Source of the DNA: Odontesthes bonariensis
Taxonomy: Eukaryota; Chordata; Actinopteri; Atheriniformes; Atherinopsidae
Reading direction: 5' to 3'
Assembly (NCBI RefSeq): GCF_027942865.1
Contig: NC_134513.1
Span: forward strand, 35,085,429-35,149,428
Length of the DNA: 64,000 nucleotides
Shown here: piece by piece, positions 51,501 through 62,620 of the stretch
How positions within the stretch are numbered: the stretch's first letter is position 1
Layout of the letters: every line of letters starts with the position of its first letter
Made by a program: the position numbers and the translations under genes
Notes under the pieces: generated by a model
What the model was told of the DNA's origin: nothing
Database searches by the model: none
Seen by the model: the letters and a program-made list of their open reading frames with translations, nothing else

Positions 51501-54500
51501 AGCTGTGCAGAAACCAGTGCTGCAAACCTCAATGAGCTGAAGCAACGCTGGACAGAAGGGGGAATCACGACTTGCTGCTGTTGAAAAAAAAAAGTCCATT
51601 GCTTCCTTTTCAGTGATTCTGCTGTGTAATCGGTTGTGTTTCAGGCTGTTTTCCTGCTGTAAGACTCAATAATGTCTCTGCTAACTTTGTTTTTTAACAC
51701 TGGATTTTACCATAATACATCTAATCTGGTTTCATCTTACTTTTGACACATTTATTATCTCTAGTTGCAGAAGCAGCTCCTCAGCATGATAACACCTCCA
51801 CCGTGTTTTACTGCACGTAGGCTGGGCTTCATCTTAACATCTATAAACCAACTGATGACCTTTATTACCAGAGTTTTACTTTGGTTTTATCTATGTCCAG
51901 AAAACACCTTCCCATGAAGACTGGGGCTTATCTGTGGAAGTTTTTCAAATGTTTAGCCTTTTTTTTGCCTTCCTTTCAGTAGAAATAGGATCAGGACAGC
52001 AACACTCTTATCCTGTTGGTTTATTCAGCCATCCCTTTACAAAAAACCACATGAATGAAATCCTCAAATGTTTTTCCTTCAAGATCTTTCTTTCTTGGTA
52101 TCCATATGTAACCATTTTCAACAGTCACATACCCACACAGTCTCGAGACAAAGTGGGATTGGTGCTTTCAGGAGAAAGTCTAGAACTTTTTCTCAGTATT
52201 TCATCAGGGGATGTCTTAACCAGTCTAATCTCTCTGCAACGTCTGCGTGCCAACCTCATTTTTGCTGTTGTTTCAGCTTGTTAGTTTGGATTAAAGCACC
52301 ATGGGGCCTCATGTAACAGCCACTCTTTGTTTCTAATCCCCAGATAAAAAGAAATGGTGTGTTTCACACTCCCACATCTATAACTAAATCAGGCATAAAG
52401 CTGAACCCTAGAGGGTGCTGTGAGCTGCTGTCATGTCAGAACTTTAAACTCTGCTGGATCCAATATGGTGTATTCAGGTGCATCAAAGGTGTGCTTTACA
52501 GTAAAATCTTCCATAAAAAGTTTCTGTGTGTCAGGTGCTGGCATCATACCTGTCCTATGATCAAGCAGACCACCTGGAAAGGTGTGCTTCCATTTGGAAA
52601 TACTTATAGAGGGCAAGTTCGTATCACTGCTCAGGATCTCCTGGCTAATTAAAGCTGCAGAGTGTGTGTGAGTGTGTGTGAGTGTGTGTGAGCGTGTGTG
52701 AGCGTTTGTGAGCGTGTGTGAGTGTGTGTGAGCGTGTGTGAGTGTGTGTGAGTGTGTGTGAGCGTGTGTGAGCGTTTGTGAGCGTGTGTGAGTGTGTGTG
52801 AGTGTGTGTGAGTGTGTGTGAGCGTGTGTGAGTGTGTGTGCGCGTGTGTGTGTGTGAGTGTGAGCGTGTGTGTGCGTGTGTGAGCGTGTGTGCTTACAGA
52901 GAGCGTAGCGACATCAGGCCGATGAAGGTGTTCTCCTCCAGTTCCTCGATCTCGTTATGGTGCAGATCACTGGAACACACACCCACACATTAGCCATCGT
53001 ATTTCCATTACATCACGTTCTGCTTTGAAGCAAGCGATGTGATTGGTCATAAATAGACTACAACTGGGCTAATTGTTCCCATGATGCACAGCTGGGTGGA
53101 TTTTATTGGTTGCTGTGGTCGCCGTTTTCATTTGGAGCAGCAATTGTGAAAGAAATGAATGTTGAGAAAAAGAAGATAAAACTCACATCTTCTGGATGCT
53201 CTCACAGCGGGAGAAGCTGGGGAGAGTCTGGATCTGATTATAGGAGAGATCACTGCGGAGACAAAGTTTTAGCTGTCAGCACGGTCAGGTCCAAAACACC
53301 CTGAACACATCGCAGCGAGTCGACCATAGCTCGCAGGTTTCTACTTCAGTAGAGACAGAAAGTCCCAGCTGCCACATGATGTTTGGGACACCGAGCTGAG
53401 TCACATGACAGCAGACGTGTGTTGCAGACCATTGAAAGTGAGAGCAGATTGTGTTTGAACTCACAGCAGCTGCAGGTTAGGAAGCTGCTCACACACCCAA
53501 CTGGGCAGAGAGGTGATCCGCGCTCCGGTGATGGTCCTGAACAAACACAGGGAGAACGTGTTAGACCTTTTCTGATCTGCAGACCTGCAGGCGTTTCAGG
53601 GTCTCCTCAGACAATGTTTGAACCTGCAAGGACATGAAGTACAGATATTAACAGGATACCTTTCATTGTGTGTAACTGCATTAATGTGTGTGGATGTGAA
53701 TCAAGGTTTCCAGAAAAGTTGGGAAGGTTTCCAAGATGTTGCAAAACCTAAAATCCAATTTGTTTCAAATTTGATGCAGCAACACACTCAACAAAAGTTT
53801 TTACAGAGGCACCACCATCAGAGAAGCAGGCTTTGAACTGAAAGCTGATAACCAGCTGGATGCTCCCTCTCCTCTTAGTCTGGAGGACGCAGCGTCAGGT
53901 TCTGATCCATATGACCACAGAGCAGTTTCCCACTCTGCCTCAGTCCGTTTTAAATGAGCTTCGGTCCGGAGGAGACGGCAGAGTTTCTGGATCATGTGGC
54001 TCCTTCTCTGCCTGATGGAGCTTTAAGCTGCATCTGTGGATGTGACGGTGAGCTGTGTTCACAGACGATGATTTGATGTTATTATATTCTGTAGACGGAA
54101 TATTTAAAGTCTTCACAGTTTTACATTGAGGCACTTTATTCTGAAATTGCTCTACAACTTGTAGAAACTGTGCAGATTGCTGAACCTCAGCCCATTTTAC
54201 TCCTGAGAGACTTTGCCTCTCTCAGGTGCTCTTTTTATACCTCATCATGTTACTGACCCGTTGCCAATCAACCTAATTAGTTGCTGCGTGTTCTTCCAGC
54301 TGTTTCCCTTTAGTACCACTCACTTTTCCAGCATTTTGTTGCCCTGTTCCAACTTTTTTTTTTTAGATATGTTGCTGCCATCAAACGCAAGATGAGCAAA
54401 GTTTCAACATTTGATGTGTTTCTCTGTTCTGCTGTGAATAAAGGGCTGGTTTATGAGGTTTGTAAATCATTGCCCTCTGTTTTCATCATATTTTACAGTG

Positions 54501-57500
54501 TCCCAACGTTATTGGGGCATGGCTTGTAGATCATTCGAGGCTTTGTTCTGGTAATTTCAAGATGATTAATGTGGAATGACTCGTTTGTACGAGCATCTGA
54601 AACAGAGCAAAAGCCCTCATGAGTCACACAATACTTGATTAAAAAGTGTGTAGATTGTTCTGTGTTGCTGCTAGTTAGAAAGCTAAACATTAATACGGGA
54701 ATGTGTGATTAAAAGAACGGCAGTTATGTGCAGAATTTGAGGTCACTGGATGAAACAGGATGTCAGGGCGTGTAACGCTGGGAGGGTCATTTTAAAAGCA
54801 GCGAGTGGAAGAATGTGGGGCGGTTTGTTTGGTCGGAGTTTTTATTTCCACCTACTGGTTCAGCGTGAGGTTACTGTTGAGCACACACACTGCCTTCAGA
54901 AATAAGTTTAAATGGAAAAATACAGGAAAATAAACAGAGGAGAAGGTGTTTATTATGACATGGAAATCTGGGTCACAACAAGGAGAAAGAAGGGTTTTAA
55001 TTTCAGGCTGAGCTGCAGAAAAACAAAGTTACAGCCTGTCAGATAGAATAATAACTGCAGCGTATTAATAACAGCAGCCTGATTTGAGGTTCAGCTCTCA
55101 AAACACACACTGATGTTGGCTACAACAGCAAACATGCTCAGATATGAAGCATTCCTCTGTGTGTGTGTGTGTGTGTGTGTGTGTCTTACAGACTCTCCAG
55201 ACTTTTGGTTCCTGTCAGATCTGGAAACTCGGTGAGTTCTGCAGCTCCATTCAGAGATCTGAGAGAAACACAAGACAGAGTTCAAGCCGAGAAAAGCAGA
55301 TTTATGTGGAGGAAACAGAAAATATTCTGCCTGGTTGCATTCTTCGTGTAATTAGCACCTGATTTAACAAGGATCAGGCTAAATACCAAGTACCCTCGCA
55401 CTGACCTTTAGTTTCCATCTATGAGAGAAAGCAACCTGAGACTCAGTGGACTAATGCTGCCACACGGTAATATATCACTTATAGAATCACTTTGCATCAT
55501 TTTTGTAATCAATAAAAATAAATGCTTTTTTAAAGGATACTTTCTGGCCGACTGATCTAAGAGCCCTCAAAAGTCTACACGTTAAATATAAAAGATAACT
55601 CAGAGGCACTCGCCTGCAGAAACATCTTTAAATGCCTTTATTTTCATGGCACACTTATAGTTATAGTGACGTTTAAAACCCCAAAGTGTTTCGGCCCACT
55701 AGCCTTCCTCTGGTAGTCAAAAGGATTTAACGTAATTCCAAGTGTCTTCATACTGGAATTCCACCAATAGGAATTCTCCGTCTATAATGGGACTTTCTGT
55801 CAGCAGTACTACTCACACAGGAAACTCGGAAAAAAACTACTGAAAACTAAATTTATGGATGCCTAAATACCAGGGGAGATGGCGTCACTTGACCCACAAC
55901 AGCACATATACACAGTTAAATCCAGCTCCTCATCCAGGCCTGGATATTTAGTTGCCTGTAACTTAAAAACCCAAAAAAGCCTCCGTCTGGTTTTAAAACA
56001 CTTTGGTGTGTTAAACGTCACTCTGACGTCTAAGGGAGAGTTCCTTGGAGTTGTTTTGATATTGTATAGAAGTCTGTTGGAAAATGAAGATTTGAGCGAG
56101 TTGATGATCTAAGTGAGTATTTTCACAATCTAACTGATGCAGCATGATGCTAATTTTATGACTCATGGTCCGTTTAGGGAAAAGCAGATGAAACAGCAGG
56201 GTGCGCATTAGGAGGAGGGCGCAGCCGTCGGCATGTTTAGTCTCCTCAGTTATCAGATCCACTGCTCGCTGGTGACCACTTTAAATAAATCATATCTAGT
56301 GCTGACTGCGAGAGAAGGGAATCTGTGAATCTGCTGTGAATCCAGACCACTGCCCAAAGACTTTTTAAATCCGACTGATTCTTTTAACTCGACTCAGTCG
56401 GTGTCGGGCTCGACACATCCCTGGACCCGGTGCTGTCCTTTGGTCTTAATGCAAATATGAGTGAGATCTGCGGAACACACTTTTCTGACCACTTTGCTGG
56501 ACTGTTCACAGGGTGTGGTCAGTCCTTGCGCTGTTCAGCTTCCCTGTTCTCTGGCGCTTTCAGTGAAACGTATCGTTATGATTTACAAAACTCCTGACTT
56601 TAATGGAACTTGTATGGAGGTTTTGGACTCAGTAGCCCCATTTAGGCTGAAGCGCATAAAACCCATGGCACAACCTTGGTTAAAGGAGCGTATGTGTGAA
56701 CTCAGGCGCGCTGAGCGCCGGTGGAAGAAAGACCTTCTTGCTGAAGACTCGCTGAATATCAGAGAGCAGTTACAGCTGCAAAATGTAGCTTTCTGCCAAA
56801 TCTTGTCTCTTCAAATGCTTTTTAGTACGTTGAAATCTCTTTTTTAAGTCCGTGTGACAGAAGCACTGCTTTGCCTTCATCCAACTTCTGTGAAGACTTC
56901 CTGACATTTTTCAGAAACAACATTTCTGATCTTAGATTGTCTCCTTTATCTATTGTGGATCCAGTGGCTCCATCAGTCTGCCATGCTGCCTTTGAATGCT
57001 TTCATCCTGTGTCTCTAAGTGACTCAAATTGTTAAACAGTTAAAGCCTTCTTCGTGCCCATCAGGCATCATTCCTAGTCGTTTGTTTATAGATGTTTTTG
57101 ATTGTATTGGTCCCTGCATTGTGCAAATGGTGGATGCTTCTCTGATGGCTGGCTGTTTTCCCACTGCTCTGAAACATGCTGAGGTCCTACTGCTCTGAGT
57201 GCTGTCATCAAGGCCAGCTTTTCCAGCTGAGGACTCTTGCAAAGATTCAAACTTATCTTCCTCGGGCTGACTTTGAAAGAGCAATCCCCGCATTTATAAC
57301 ATCGCGTTTGGATTACTGTAATTCTTGGTATCTAGCGTTGGACCAGGGTTCTCTGCAGCATCTACAGAGCGTCCAAAACGCTGCAGCCCACCTGCTGACC
57401 AGAACAAAGAGGCATGAATCCATCACCCCAGTCTTGTGCACCCTTCATTGGCTCCCTGTCGGCTTTCGGGTGAAATTTAAGGTTTTATTGATTGTTTTTA

Positions 57501-58997
57501 AGTGTTTAAACTCTCTGGGCCATCTTATTTAAGTGAGCTGTTGCAGCCCTACACTCATCCCAGAGCCCTGAGGTCAGCTGACCAGCTCCTGTTGGCTGTT
57601 CCCAAAGCTAAAGACCAGTGGTGATGGAGGTGATGGAGCCTTCTCTGTGGAACAGCCTCCCGTCGTCTGTCAGCTCCCCTCAGTCCTCAGATCAGTTCAA
57701 ATCCAGACTGAAAATGTATCTCTTTTCTCTGGCTGAAATGGAGTTTACCTTGGCTTGCTACTTTTATTGTTACTTTATTGCTAATTTTATTACAAATTTT
57801 ATTTGATCTGTGATGCAGTTATTCTAATTGCTATTTTATTGATGACTTTCTTAATGTGTGATGCAGTTGCTATTGTGAAGCACTTTGGTCAGCTGAGGTT
57901 GTTTTAATGTGCGATATAAATACATTTTGAATTGAATTGAAATGTTCCTCACAGCGTCCGGAGCTCCGGGAGGTTCTGAAAGGCAGAGGGTCCCACAAAC
58001 TGGATCGGATTGTCATAAAAAAATCTGCGAAGCACAAACAGAAACATGTTCATCATCTCAAACAGCAACACACTCTTTGGTTCACTGGGTTTTTACTGTG
58101 TTAGCTTTAAAAAAGTAAAACCACACCTTAAGAACTACATTTTATTGCTTTTTTTTTTTAATTGTCAAAGGTCCATCACACCAAAAACCGACTGAATTTC
58201 TGTTTACTGAACTCTGAAATGTATCTGTGAATGAGATCGACCTTTCTTTACATTTAGTGGACAAACCTTTGCTCTATTATCACAAGACATAATGTGTTAA
58301 CTTCTTGGCAAATTATTAGTTTTAAGCAACAAAAATATAAAACTGGAGGTTTCTGAATGAATCTTCTAACCCGGCTGCTGGTTTTATTTTTAAAAGGGCA
58401 CATGAAGGAATGCATAAAGATAAATACTCCTTTCATCACTAAAAAGAACAAGAAGTTTTCAACCCGGATTAATACCAAGATGCTTAAAAAACTTAGTAAT
58501 TCATACTTTCAGTTTAAGCCATCAGTGATGGTTCTGTCATGTCGACTTGACAAGTTATTCAGCAACAAGGATTAAATAACCGCCTGAGGTCAGTTGGATC
58601 TGTGGTACCTACATGGTGATCAGTGATGGGTTCCCAATGAAGGCGTGCTCTGGAATAGACTGGATGCTGTTGCTGTGGAAACCGCTGCACAGGGAGATAA
58701 AAGAAAAAGAGTTTTCTCCGCTTCCTTTGGTTCCTTCCTTACCGATTCCTTGCTGTAAACTCCCTACTTCCTTTAAAGAGAAGCTTCCCTATGCTACGGT
58801 ATAAAATGGGGCCCATTCTTTTGAATATGTGACCAACGTTACTGATTTAAACACAGTTTCTAAAGTGATTTCACTACAGGAGAACCTGAGCTGGTCCTGT
58901 CTGCTGGGAAGAAACAGTTCACACTCACAGCTCCTTGAGGTGGCTGAGCGAGCGGATGGCCGTGGGAAACTCAACCAGGTTGTTGTAGTTCAAATCC
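44109..58997 (-). CDS. lgr5: Leucine-rich repeat G-protein-coupled receptor 5 (LGR4/5/6 family), 5' half outside the window
   Basis: LGR4/5/6 are plasma-membrane receptors for R-spondins that raise Wnt signalling; LGR5 marks stem cells. Fourteen exons join in phase: 58929-58997, 58613-58684, 57953-58024, 55190-55258, 53465-53536, 53187-53252, 52898-52969, 49427-49498, 47295-47420, 46920-47080, 46433-46516, 45297-45540, 45008-45159, 44109-44839. They give 686 residues plus a TAA stop at 44109-44111. The first eight are classic 66-72-bp repeat exons (DLNYNNLVEFPTAIRSLSHL, FHSNSIQSIPEHAFIGNPSL, DNPIQFVGPSAFQNLPELRT). The hinge has VMELPYAFQCCAF; the helices end with PACVNPLLYLLFNP. The tail has AEKQSCDSTQALV and ends HSLAFVAPRH, close to the LGR5 C-terminus. 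LGR4 or LGR6 is possible, but myrfl linkage favours LGR5. Signal peptide and first repeats lie past 64000. Confidence 0.92.
45640..46260 (+). mobile_element. LINE fragment (RTE/Rex3-like reverse transcriptase) in an lgr5 intron
   Basis: The plus strand has VDLEKATSPEGFCGNRSIQS, SLYNQSYGRVRI and, after shifts, a LFADDVFL-like catalytic motif near 46043. A family match of the type LEKAFDRVPRGVLW is recognisable. It is heavily decayed. Confidence 0.65.
46433..47420 (-). other. lgr5: lgr5 last repeat and hinge exons
   Basis: Exon 47295-47420 carries DLSSNQLSSLPLIGLQSLTH and the capping segment ELIPREDLPRV. Exon 46920-47080 has VMELPYAFQCCAFVSCERR, a run of twelve glycines, then LSWEREEAADLTGRDTSV. 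Exon 46433-46516 has DQDWEDFLMEFKDESKPQHS followed by CSPVPG, which leads into GPFHPC of the first helix exon. The paired cysteines and the acidic stretch are family hallmarks of the hinge. The glycine run sits where the family has a variable loop. Confidence 0.9.
46988..47023. repeat. CCT/GGA triplet repeat coding for poly-glycine in lgr5
   Basis: Twelve CCT units on the plus strand read as twelve GGA glycine codons on the minus strand in exon 46920-47080. It is in frame and followed by LSWEREE. Confidence 0.9.
47515..49325 (+). mobile_element. Degenerate L2-type LINE in an lgr5 intron
   Basis: Words of L2 ORF2 survive: CAGGCCGATATCGAACCTTG (RPISN), CACAGCACTGAGACCACTCT (HSTETAL), TGGAGTTCCTCAGGGATCAT (GVPQGS), a YAD-like site near 47969 and the 3' end with TCACTTTGAATCATATAG. 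Many frameshifts. About 530 bp near 48550-49085 do not match L2. Confidence 0.7.
48550..49085. mobile_element. Unclassified insertion in the L2 copy
   Basis: Purine-rich sequence with GGGAAACAGGTGTAATCAGA and ACTAAACTAAAAACCAAAAG. The minus strand starts TGTTAGGATTTGTGGG, which would suit an LTR start, but no matching end or target duplication was settled. Confidence 0.35.
50185..50729. other. Left part of the insertion that splits the Tc1 element
   Basis: Includes GCCCGGTACCGAATGACCGG and TACTGGTCCGTGGGTTGGGG (50514-50560), a dispersed teleost motif. Could be Harbinger non-coding sequence or a separate small repeat. Confidence 0.35.
50730..51149 (-). pseudogene. PIF/Harbinger (HARBI1-like) transposase fragment
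   Basis: A 139-residue frame reads RRPIDVFTKVACTLYYLSDE and RKTANAFGLSRPSVSLVIRH. These are the helix-turn-helix part of HARBI1-type transposases, preceded by WWDNFVDQVVVTEEWRENFR. It stops at 50730, before the DDE catalytic domain, so only the N-terminal part is present. It sits inside the split Tc1 element. The Myb-like ORF at 22397-23914 is the expected partner protein of this superfamily, but the two are 27 kb apart. Confidence 0.75.
51700..52290 (-). mobile_element. Tc1/mariner-type remnant
   Basis: Words such as AGCATGATAACACCTCCACC and GTTTTATCTATGTCCAGAAA resemble the antisense of a degenerate Tc1 transposase (the part read as clamp and catalytic region). No frame survives. It follows the split Tc1 copy and a short AT-rich gap. 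Confidence 0.45.
52661..52895. repeat. 10-bp GT-rich minisatellite touching an lgr5 splice donor
   Basis: About 23 units of AGTGTGTGTG or AGCGTGTGTG. On the minus strand the array begins within a few bases of the donor of exon 52898-52969. Confidence 0.92.
53698..54533 (-). mobile_element. Non-autonomous Tc1/mariner-like element in an lgr5 intron
   Basis: The left end reads CAAGGTTTCCAGAAAAGTTG and the reverse complement of the right end reads CATGCCCCAATAACGTTGGG. Both are versions of the AAAAGTTGGGACA terminus of a very common teleost DNA transposon. The interior (CACCACCATCAGAGAAGCAG, TATAAAAAGAGCACCTGAGA on the minus strand) has no intact transposase. Confidence 0.55.
55157..55184. repeat. 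GT microsatellite next to an lgr5 splice donor
   Basis: Fourteen GT units lie 5 bp from the donor of exon 55190-55258 (the minus strand reads GTAAGACACACAC). Confidence 0.92.
55259..56450. other. lgr5 intron sequence
   Basis: No clear element. The text near 55870-56110 and 56150-56280 shows no recognised coding frame. A LINE begins at about 56460. Confidence 0.5.
56455..57935 (+). mobile_element. Degenerate L2/CR1-type LINE in an lgr5 intron
   Basis: Reads RRAERRWKKD near 56708, then after loss of most of the reverse transcriptase the C-terminus: LRTLAKIQTYLPRADFERAI, AFITSRLDYCNSWYLALDQG, NAAAHLLTRTKRHESI and LHWLPVGFRVKFKVLLIVF. It ends with GATATAAATACATTTTGAAT near 57935, 17 bp from an lgr5 exon. 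Confidence 0.8.
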
Positions 58998-59504
58998 CTG
59001 AGGGAGAAAAGAGAAGGTTTTCATTGCACACTTCTTTCTGCAGCACCCCCTGGTGTGTGGAGGCTGGCGTTCACCTGTTTCTCATCTTTTTCCACAGCGG
59101 GGGCATCAGACATATGTGTCTGTTATTTATACTGGGACTGGACTGTTGTAGACTGGGATTACTGGCCTGTATTGGGTGTGTCAGATGCATACTGAGGATG
59201 TACAGGGAGATTAACGTTCCGAACTCCAACCGATGTGAGAATATCAGGTCTAATCTGTCATGTCAGCTCTATCGGCTTTACATCGGGGTCAATATTCAAA
59301 CAGGACTAGGCTGCTCTAAAGTAGGAATACTGGCTCTGCTGGGATTCAGTCTGGATTCAGACATTAATCTAACTGAAAGTGAACATCGTGTCTGAATAAG
59401 CAATCTGGTGTTTTTTTATGTAACAGACTGGGAAAACTGTTTGAATAGTAACATTTAAGTTTCACTTTGAACAGAAATCTGAGCTGCTGCAGTCTGCAGA
59501 CCAG

Positions 59505-60760
59505 TCAAGTCAGATTTATTTGTAGCACATTTCATGTACAAAACAATTCAAAGTGCTTCACATAAAATAAAAGCATTGCAGCGGGGAGTGGAAGAAGCAT
59601 TAAAAATACGTAAAAGAATATAAAGAGAAACAAATTAAATAATTAAAATGAATTAAAATTATAAAAAACAAGCAACAGTCCAGATAAATTCAAATATATT
59701 GTGCAGATTTCATGCATAGACACATGAGAGAAGAAATGTTTTTAACCTGGATTTAAAAATGTCTACATTTGGTGAAAGTTTAATCTCCACTGGCAGTTTG
59801 TTCCACTTGTTTGCAGCATAACAGCTAAATGCTGCTTCTCCATGTTTAGTCTGGACTCAAACAGACTAACAGACATTCAGTGGGTTTTAATTTGTCATAT
59901 CGTCTGATTTTCATGGGGAATCGGATAGATTGCATTGTTTCATTTCATCAGGTCATATCAGGTAATTATAACTATAAAATGCCCCCACTGATGATAAAAA
60001 TTTAAATCTACAAAAACAATGAAATCATTTTAAACAGTAAAATTATTCTCATAAATCAGGACATGTATGAAAAGGGTCAGCGGATAACATCAAAGAAAGA
60101 AACTCTTAAATTAACCTGATTACAAACTAAATAAAACACTTTGGAAATAAGTGTGCAGATAAGCTACAGCTTGTTCAGTTCTGCGATAGCCTAAAAGTCC
60201 CCGAACAAACTGTGGGAGTCATCATTTCAAATGTATGACTCCCACAGATGTCTGGGGAAAGCTGTAGCTCATCAGTCACATGACTAGACTGAAGGAGTTC
60301 TTCTCTTTTAAAGATGTTTGACCAAAAAAAGTCAGGACAGAAATCATTATGGTCATTATGGTGTAATCAGATGCTGGAGAGCCTTTTTACACACAATATG
60401 CTTCAAAGTTAAGTTGAATGTCCTCGGAAATTTGAAGTCTGCACAAACCCAATAGTTTTGACCTTATCTCACAGTTTTATCACATATTTTTAGTTTCTAA
60501 TGTATTTAAGTGGAGGTAAGACACCACTGTACAAACTGACCAATCACTGGGCCGAGACTAAAAATATCCGAATCATCTTCATGTTTAATGATGGTCCTGT
60601 TGACATATCTGCTCTGGCACACATTTGTATTCTGAGTGAACAATAATGGTGACAGCACACACCCTTCAGCTGATAATAGCTCCGAGGTCTTTACAACACA
60701 GACCCTAAACAGATAAACTGCTGGTATGTTCAACAGAGCACCGATAATGATTACATAAAC
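59505..60760 (-). mobile_element. LINE remnant, minus strand
   Basis: The 3' tail is at the left (AGCACATTTCATGTACAAAA, GTGCTTCACATAAAATAAAA, TGCTGCTTCTCCATGTTTAG). A reverse-transcriptase remnant GCVLSPLLFTQNTNV with EDDSDIFSLGPVIGQFVQWC is at 60506-60700. Decayed, not functional. Confidence 0.6.
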
Positions 60761-61299
60761 TGTTTATCCTGTGAAACATTCAAGAAGCTTTTCTGTTATA
60801 GTAGAACACTGCTGCTCCGCCCATCACTGTCGGGGGGTACGTCTGAATGAAGGGACCACGATGCCGCTCATCATTTTTATTGACATTTAAAGCCATTAAT
60901 GTCAAATACCTTATGTTTGGAAAAGGCTCAATACAGCACAAATGTACAGTGGCATTGTGATTTAGAATTTTGCCCCCAATCTGTCCCCCAATTCTAGGTT
61001 CAGAATAGAAGCATTATTAGAAAAGGAGTAATGATGTGCTCTGCAATGATCATTTCAGTCTGATATTGGGTCTTGTTCAAAGGTTCCTGGATTCATTTCA
61101 GAGGTTTTGGGGCTTTAAACATCCAAAAGAATCGTCTCAAGAGAACAATGATGGCTCTCAAAGCCTTGGCCTTGTGTTGGGTTTTTCATGAGTAAAAGCC
61201 AACTGACATGTAGCATCGACAACCATGTTATTTAGCTAAAGAGCAGCACGAGCACAATGAAAAGCCAAAGATGTGTTGAAATCATGAGAATGTCCTTAA

Positions 61300-62620
61300 A
61301 AGTGGTGTCCATCCATCCATATCTGGGCCAGAACTCCCCTCCCCCAGCCTCCTCCTCCTGCTCTTCTGCGAGGTGTTGGGGTTGGTCCATTGAGCTCCGG
61401 CTCTACCCCATGGCCTCCTCCTCTCAGTGGGACAACACCTCCCCTGAGAGGCATCCAACCACCTGACCCACAAAAACACCTCAACTGGCTCCTTTTGATG
61501 TGGATTACTGAGCTCCTCAGCCTATCCACAAGAGCGAACCGAGACACTCTTTGGAAGAAGTTCATTTTGACTGCCTATATTCACGACCTTCTTCTGTTGG
61601 TTAGTGCCCACAGGTCATGGCTGGTGAGGATCAGCAGGTGATGAGGTTGGGACATATTGGCTGTGTTTGAAACTGCATACTACATATTACATACTTGCAT
61701 TTGGCATACTTCCATACTGCATACTCATCGATCAGACAGTATGCAGAGCGTTTACCCACAATGCATTTCGCTCCTGCCCGAGCCGAAATCAGCCGGCCTG
61801 AAGCTGATTTCCCTTAAGCTCTAAACTTTATAAACTTTAGCAACATTTAAAACATTTTCAGGCGAGAAAGTAGTTGTTTAGATCCCCAACGTGTTGAAAA
61901 TCTGACAAAATACCGGCTATTTACAATTTTGTTCCCACGAATTCGGCGCTACTAAAGCTAGCCGCAGTGAGCTAACGCACTTCCGGTTATTTTCTCAAAA
62001 TAAAATACCCGTTACCTTTTATCATAGGGAAAGCATTACGATACAATTGGTGCTTTTGTTTTGAGAGGAAATGACGATCGACGACGTCACGTTACTTTGC
62101 ATCCTGGGTAGTTTGAGTAGGAGTAGTAACCTCATGATGCATACCCAACATGCATACCCCACAATCTAGTATGCATCTGGGAACTTCTCGCTTACTCAAA
62201 TCGCATATTGACTCAAAAAGTTAGTATGAGTAGTAGGAGTAGTAGGAGAAGTATGCGGTTTCGAACACAGCCACTGACTACGAAGTCCAAAGCTTTAGCT
62301 TTAGAAAGTACTGTGTCCTCGTTACTGCCCCAATCTACCTCTCAATACATTCTACACCCACTCATGAACAACACCCCTTAAACTCATCAGCTGAGACAGC
62401 GACTTTCTCCCGATCTGGAGACCATGGCCTCCAACTCTGAGGTGACTCTGAGGTGCATCCCAGCTGCAAACAGAGCCTGTTGAGGTCTCCTCTCAGAGAA
62501 GCAACCAGGACCACAGATTATGATCAGAGTAATCAGGTTATATAGGGACCAGGTGGTCTGTGAGAAGGGGCCTGATACCTCACAGGTGATAAGCCTACTC
62601 AAAGTCTACAAAACACATGA
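61300..62620 (-). mobile_element. LINE remnant (RTE/Rex3-like) split by a MITE
   Basis: The left part (61300-61655) has CCACCTCAACTGGCTCC and CTGAGCTCCTCAGCCTATCC. The right part (62275-62620) has AACTCATCAGCTGAGACAGC and CTCCCGATCTGGAGACCATG. Both are antisense text of a common fish LINE in the right order, with the 614-bp MITE between them. Confidence 0.6.
61659..62272. mobile_element. MITE with GGCTGTGTT ends
   Basis: The left end GGCTGTGTTTGAAACTGCAT is inverted at the right end as ATGCGGTTTCGAACACAGCC (two mismatches). Subterminal GCATACT/AGTATGC words recur. 614 bp and non-coding. No target duplication was established. Confidence 0.75.

Larger units (their letters stand above)
49745..51585 (+). 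mobile_element. Tc1-like element split by an insertion, in an lgr5 intron
   Basis: The left part (49745-50180) carries the 5' transposase region with GGAGGAAAGACATCAGCAAC and AGGCCATTTCCAAACTATCT. The right part (51305-51585) carries the catalytic-end region shared with 16480-16740. About 1.1 kb of unrelated sequence lies between, including a Harbinger transposase fragment. The frames are broken. Confidence 0.75.
49427..58997 (-). other. lgr5: lgr5 leucine-rich repeat exons
   Basis: Eight exons, one repeat each, at 58929-58997 (69 bp), 58613-58684 (72), 57953-58024 (72), 55190-55258 (69), 53465-53536 (72), 53187-53252 (66), 52898-52969 (72) and 49427-49498 (72). All use the same phase, with two bases before the donor. 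Later repeats read NGAAELTEFPDLTGTKSLES, TGARITSLPSWVCEQLPNLQ, DLSYNQIQTLPSFSRCESIQ, DLHHNEIEELEENTFIGLMS and DLSWNRLSCVKPNSFSALPS. These follow the order of the last repeats of the LGR5 ectodomain. No repeat is missing between them. Confidence 0.93.

Noticed and set aside
52661..52895. Possible CRISPR-like array of 10-bp units
   Set aside because: Simple GT-rich minisatellite with no spacers, in a vertebrate intron.
58829..59395. 188-residue plus frame
   Set aside because: Overlaps lgr5 exon 58929-58997 on the other strand and shows no domain.
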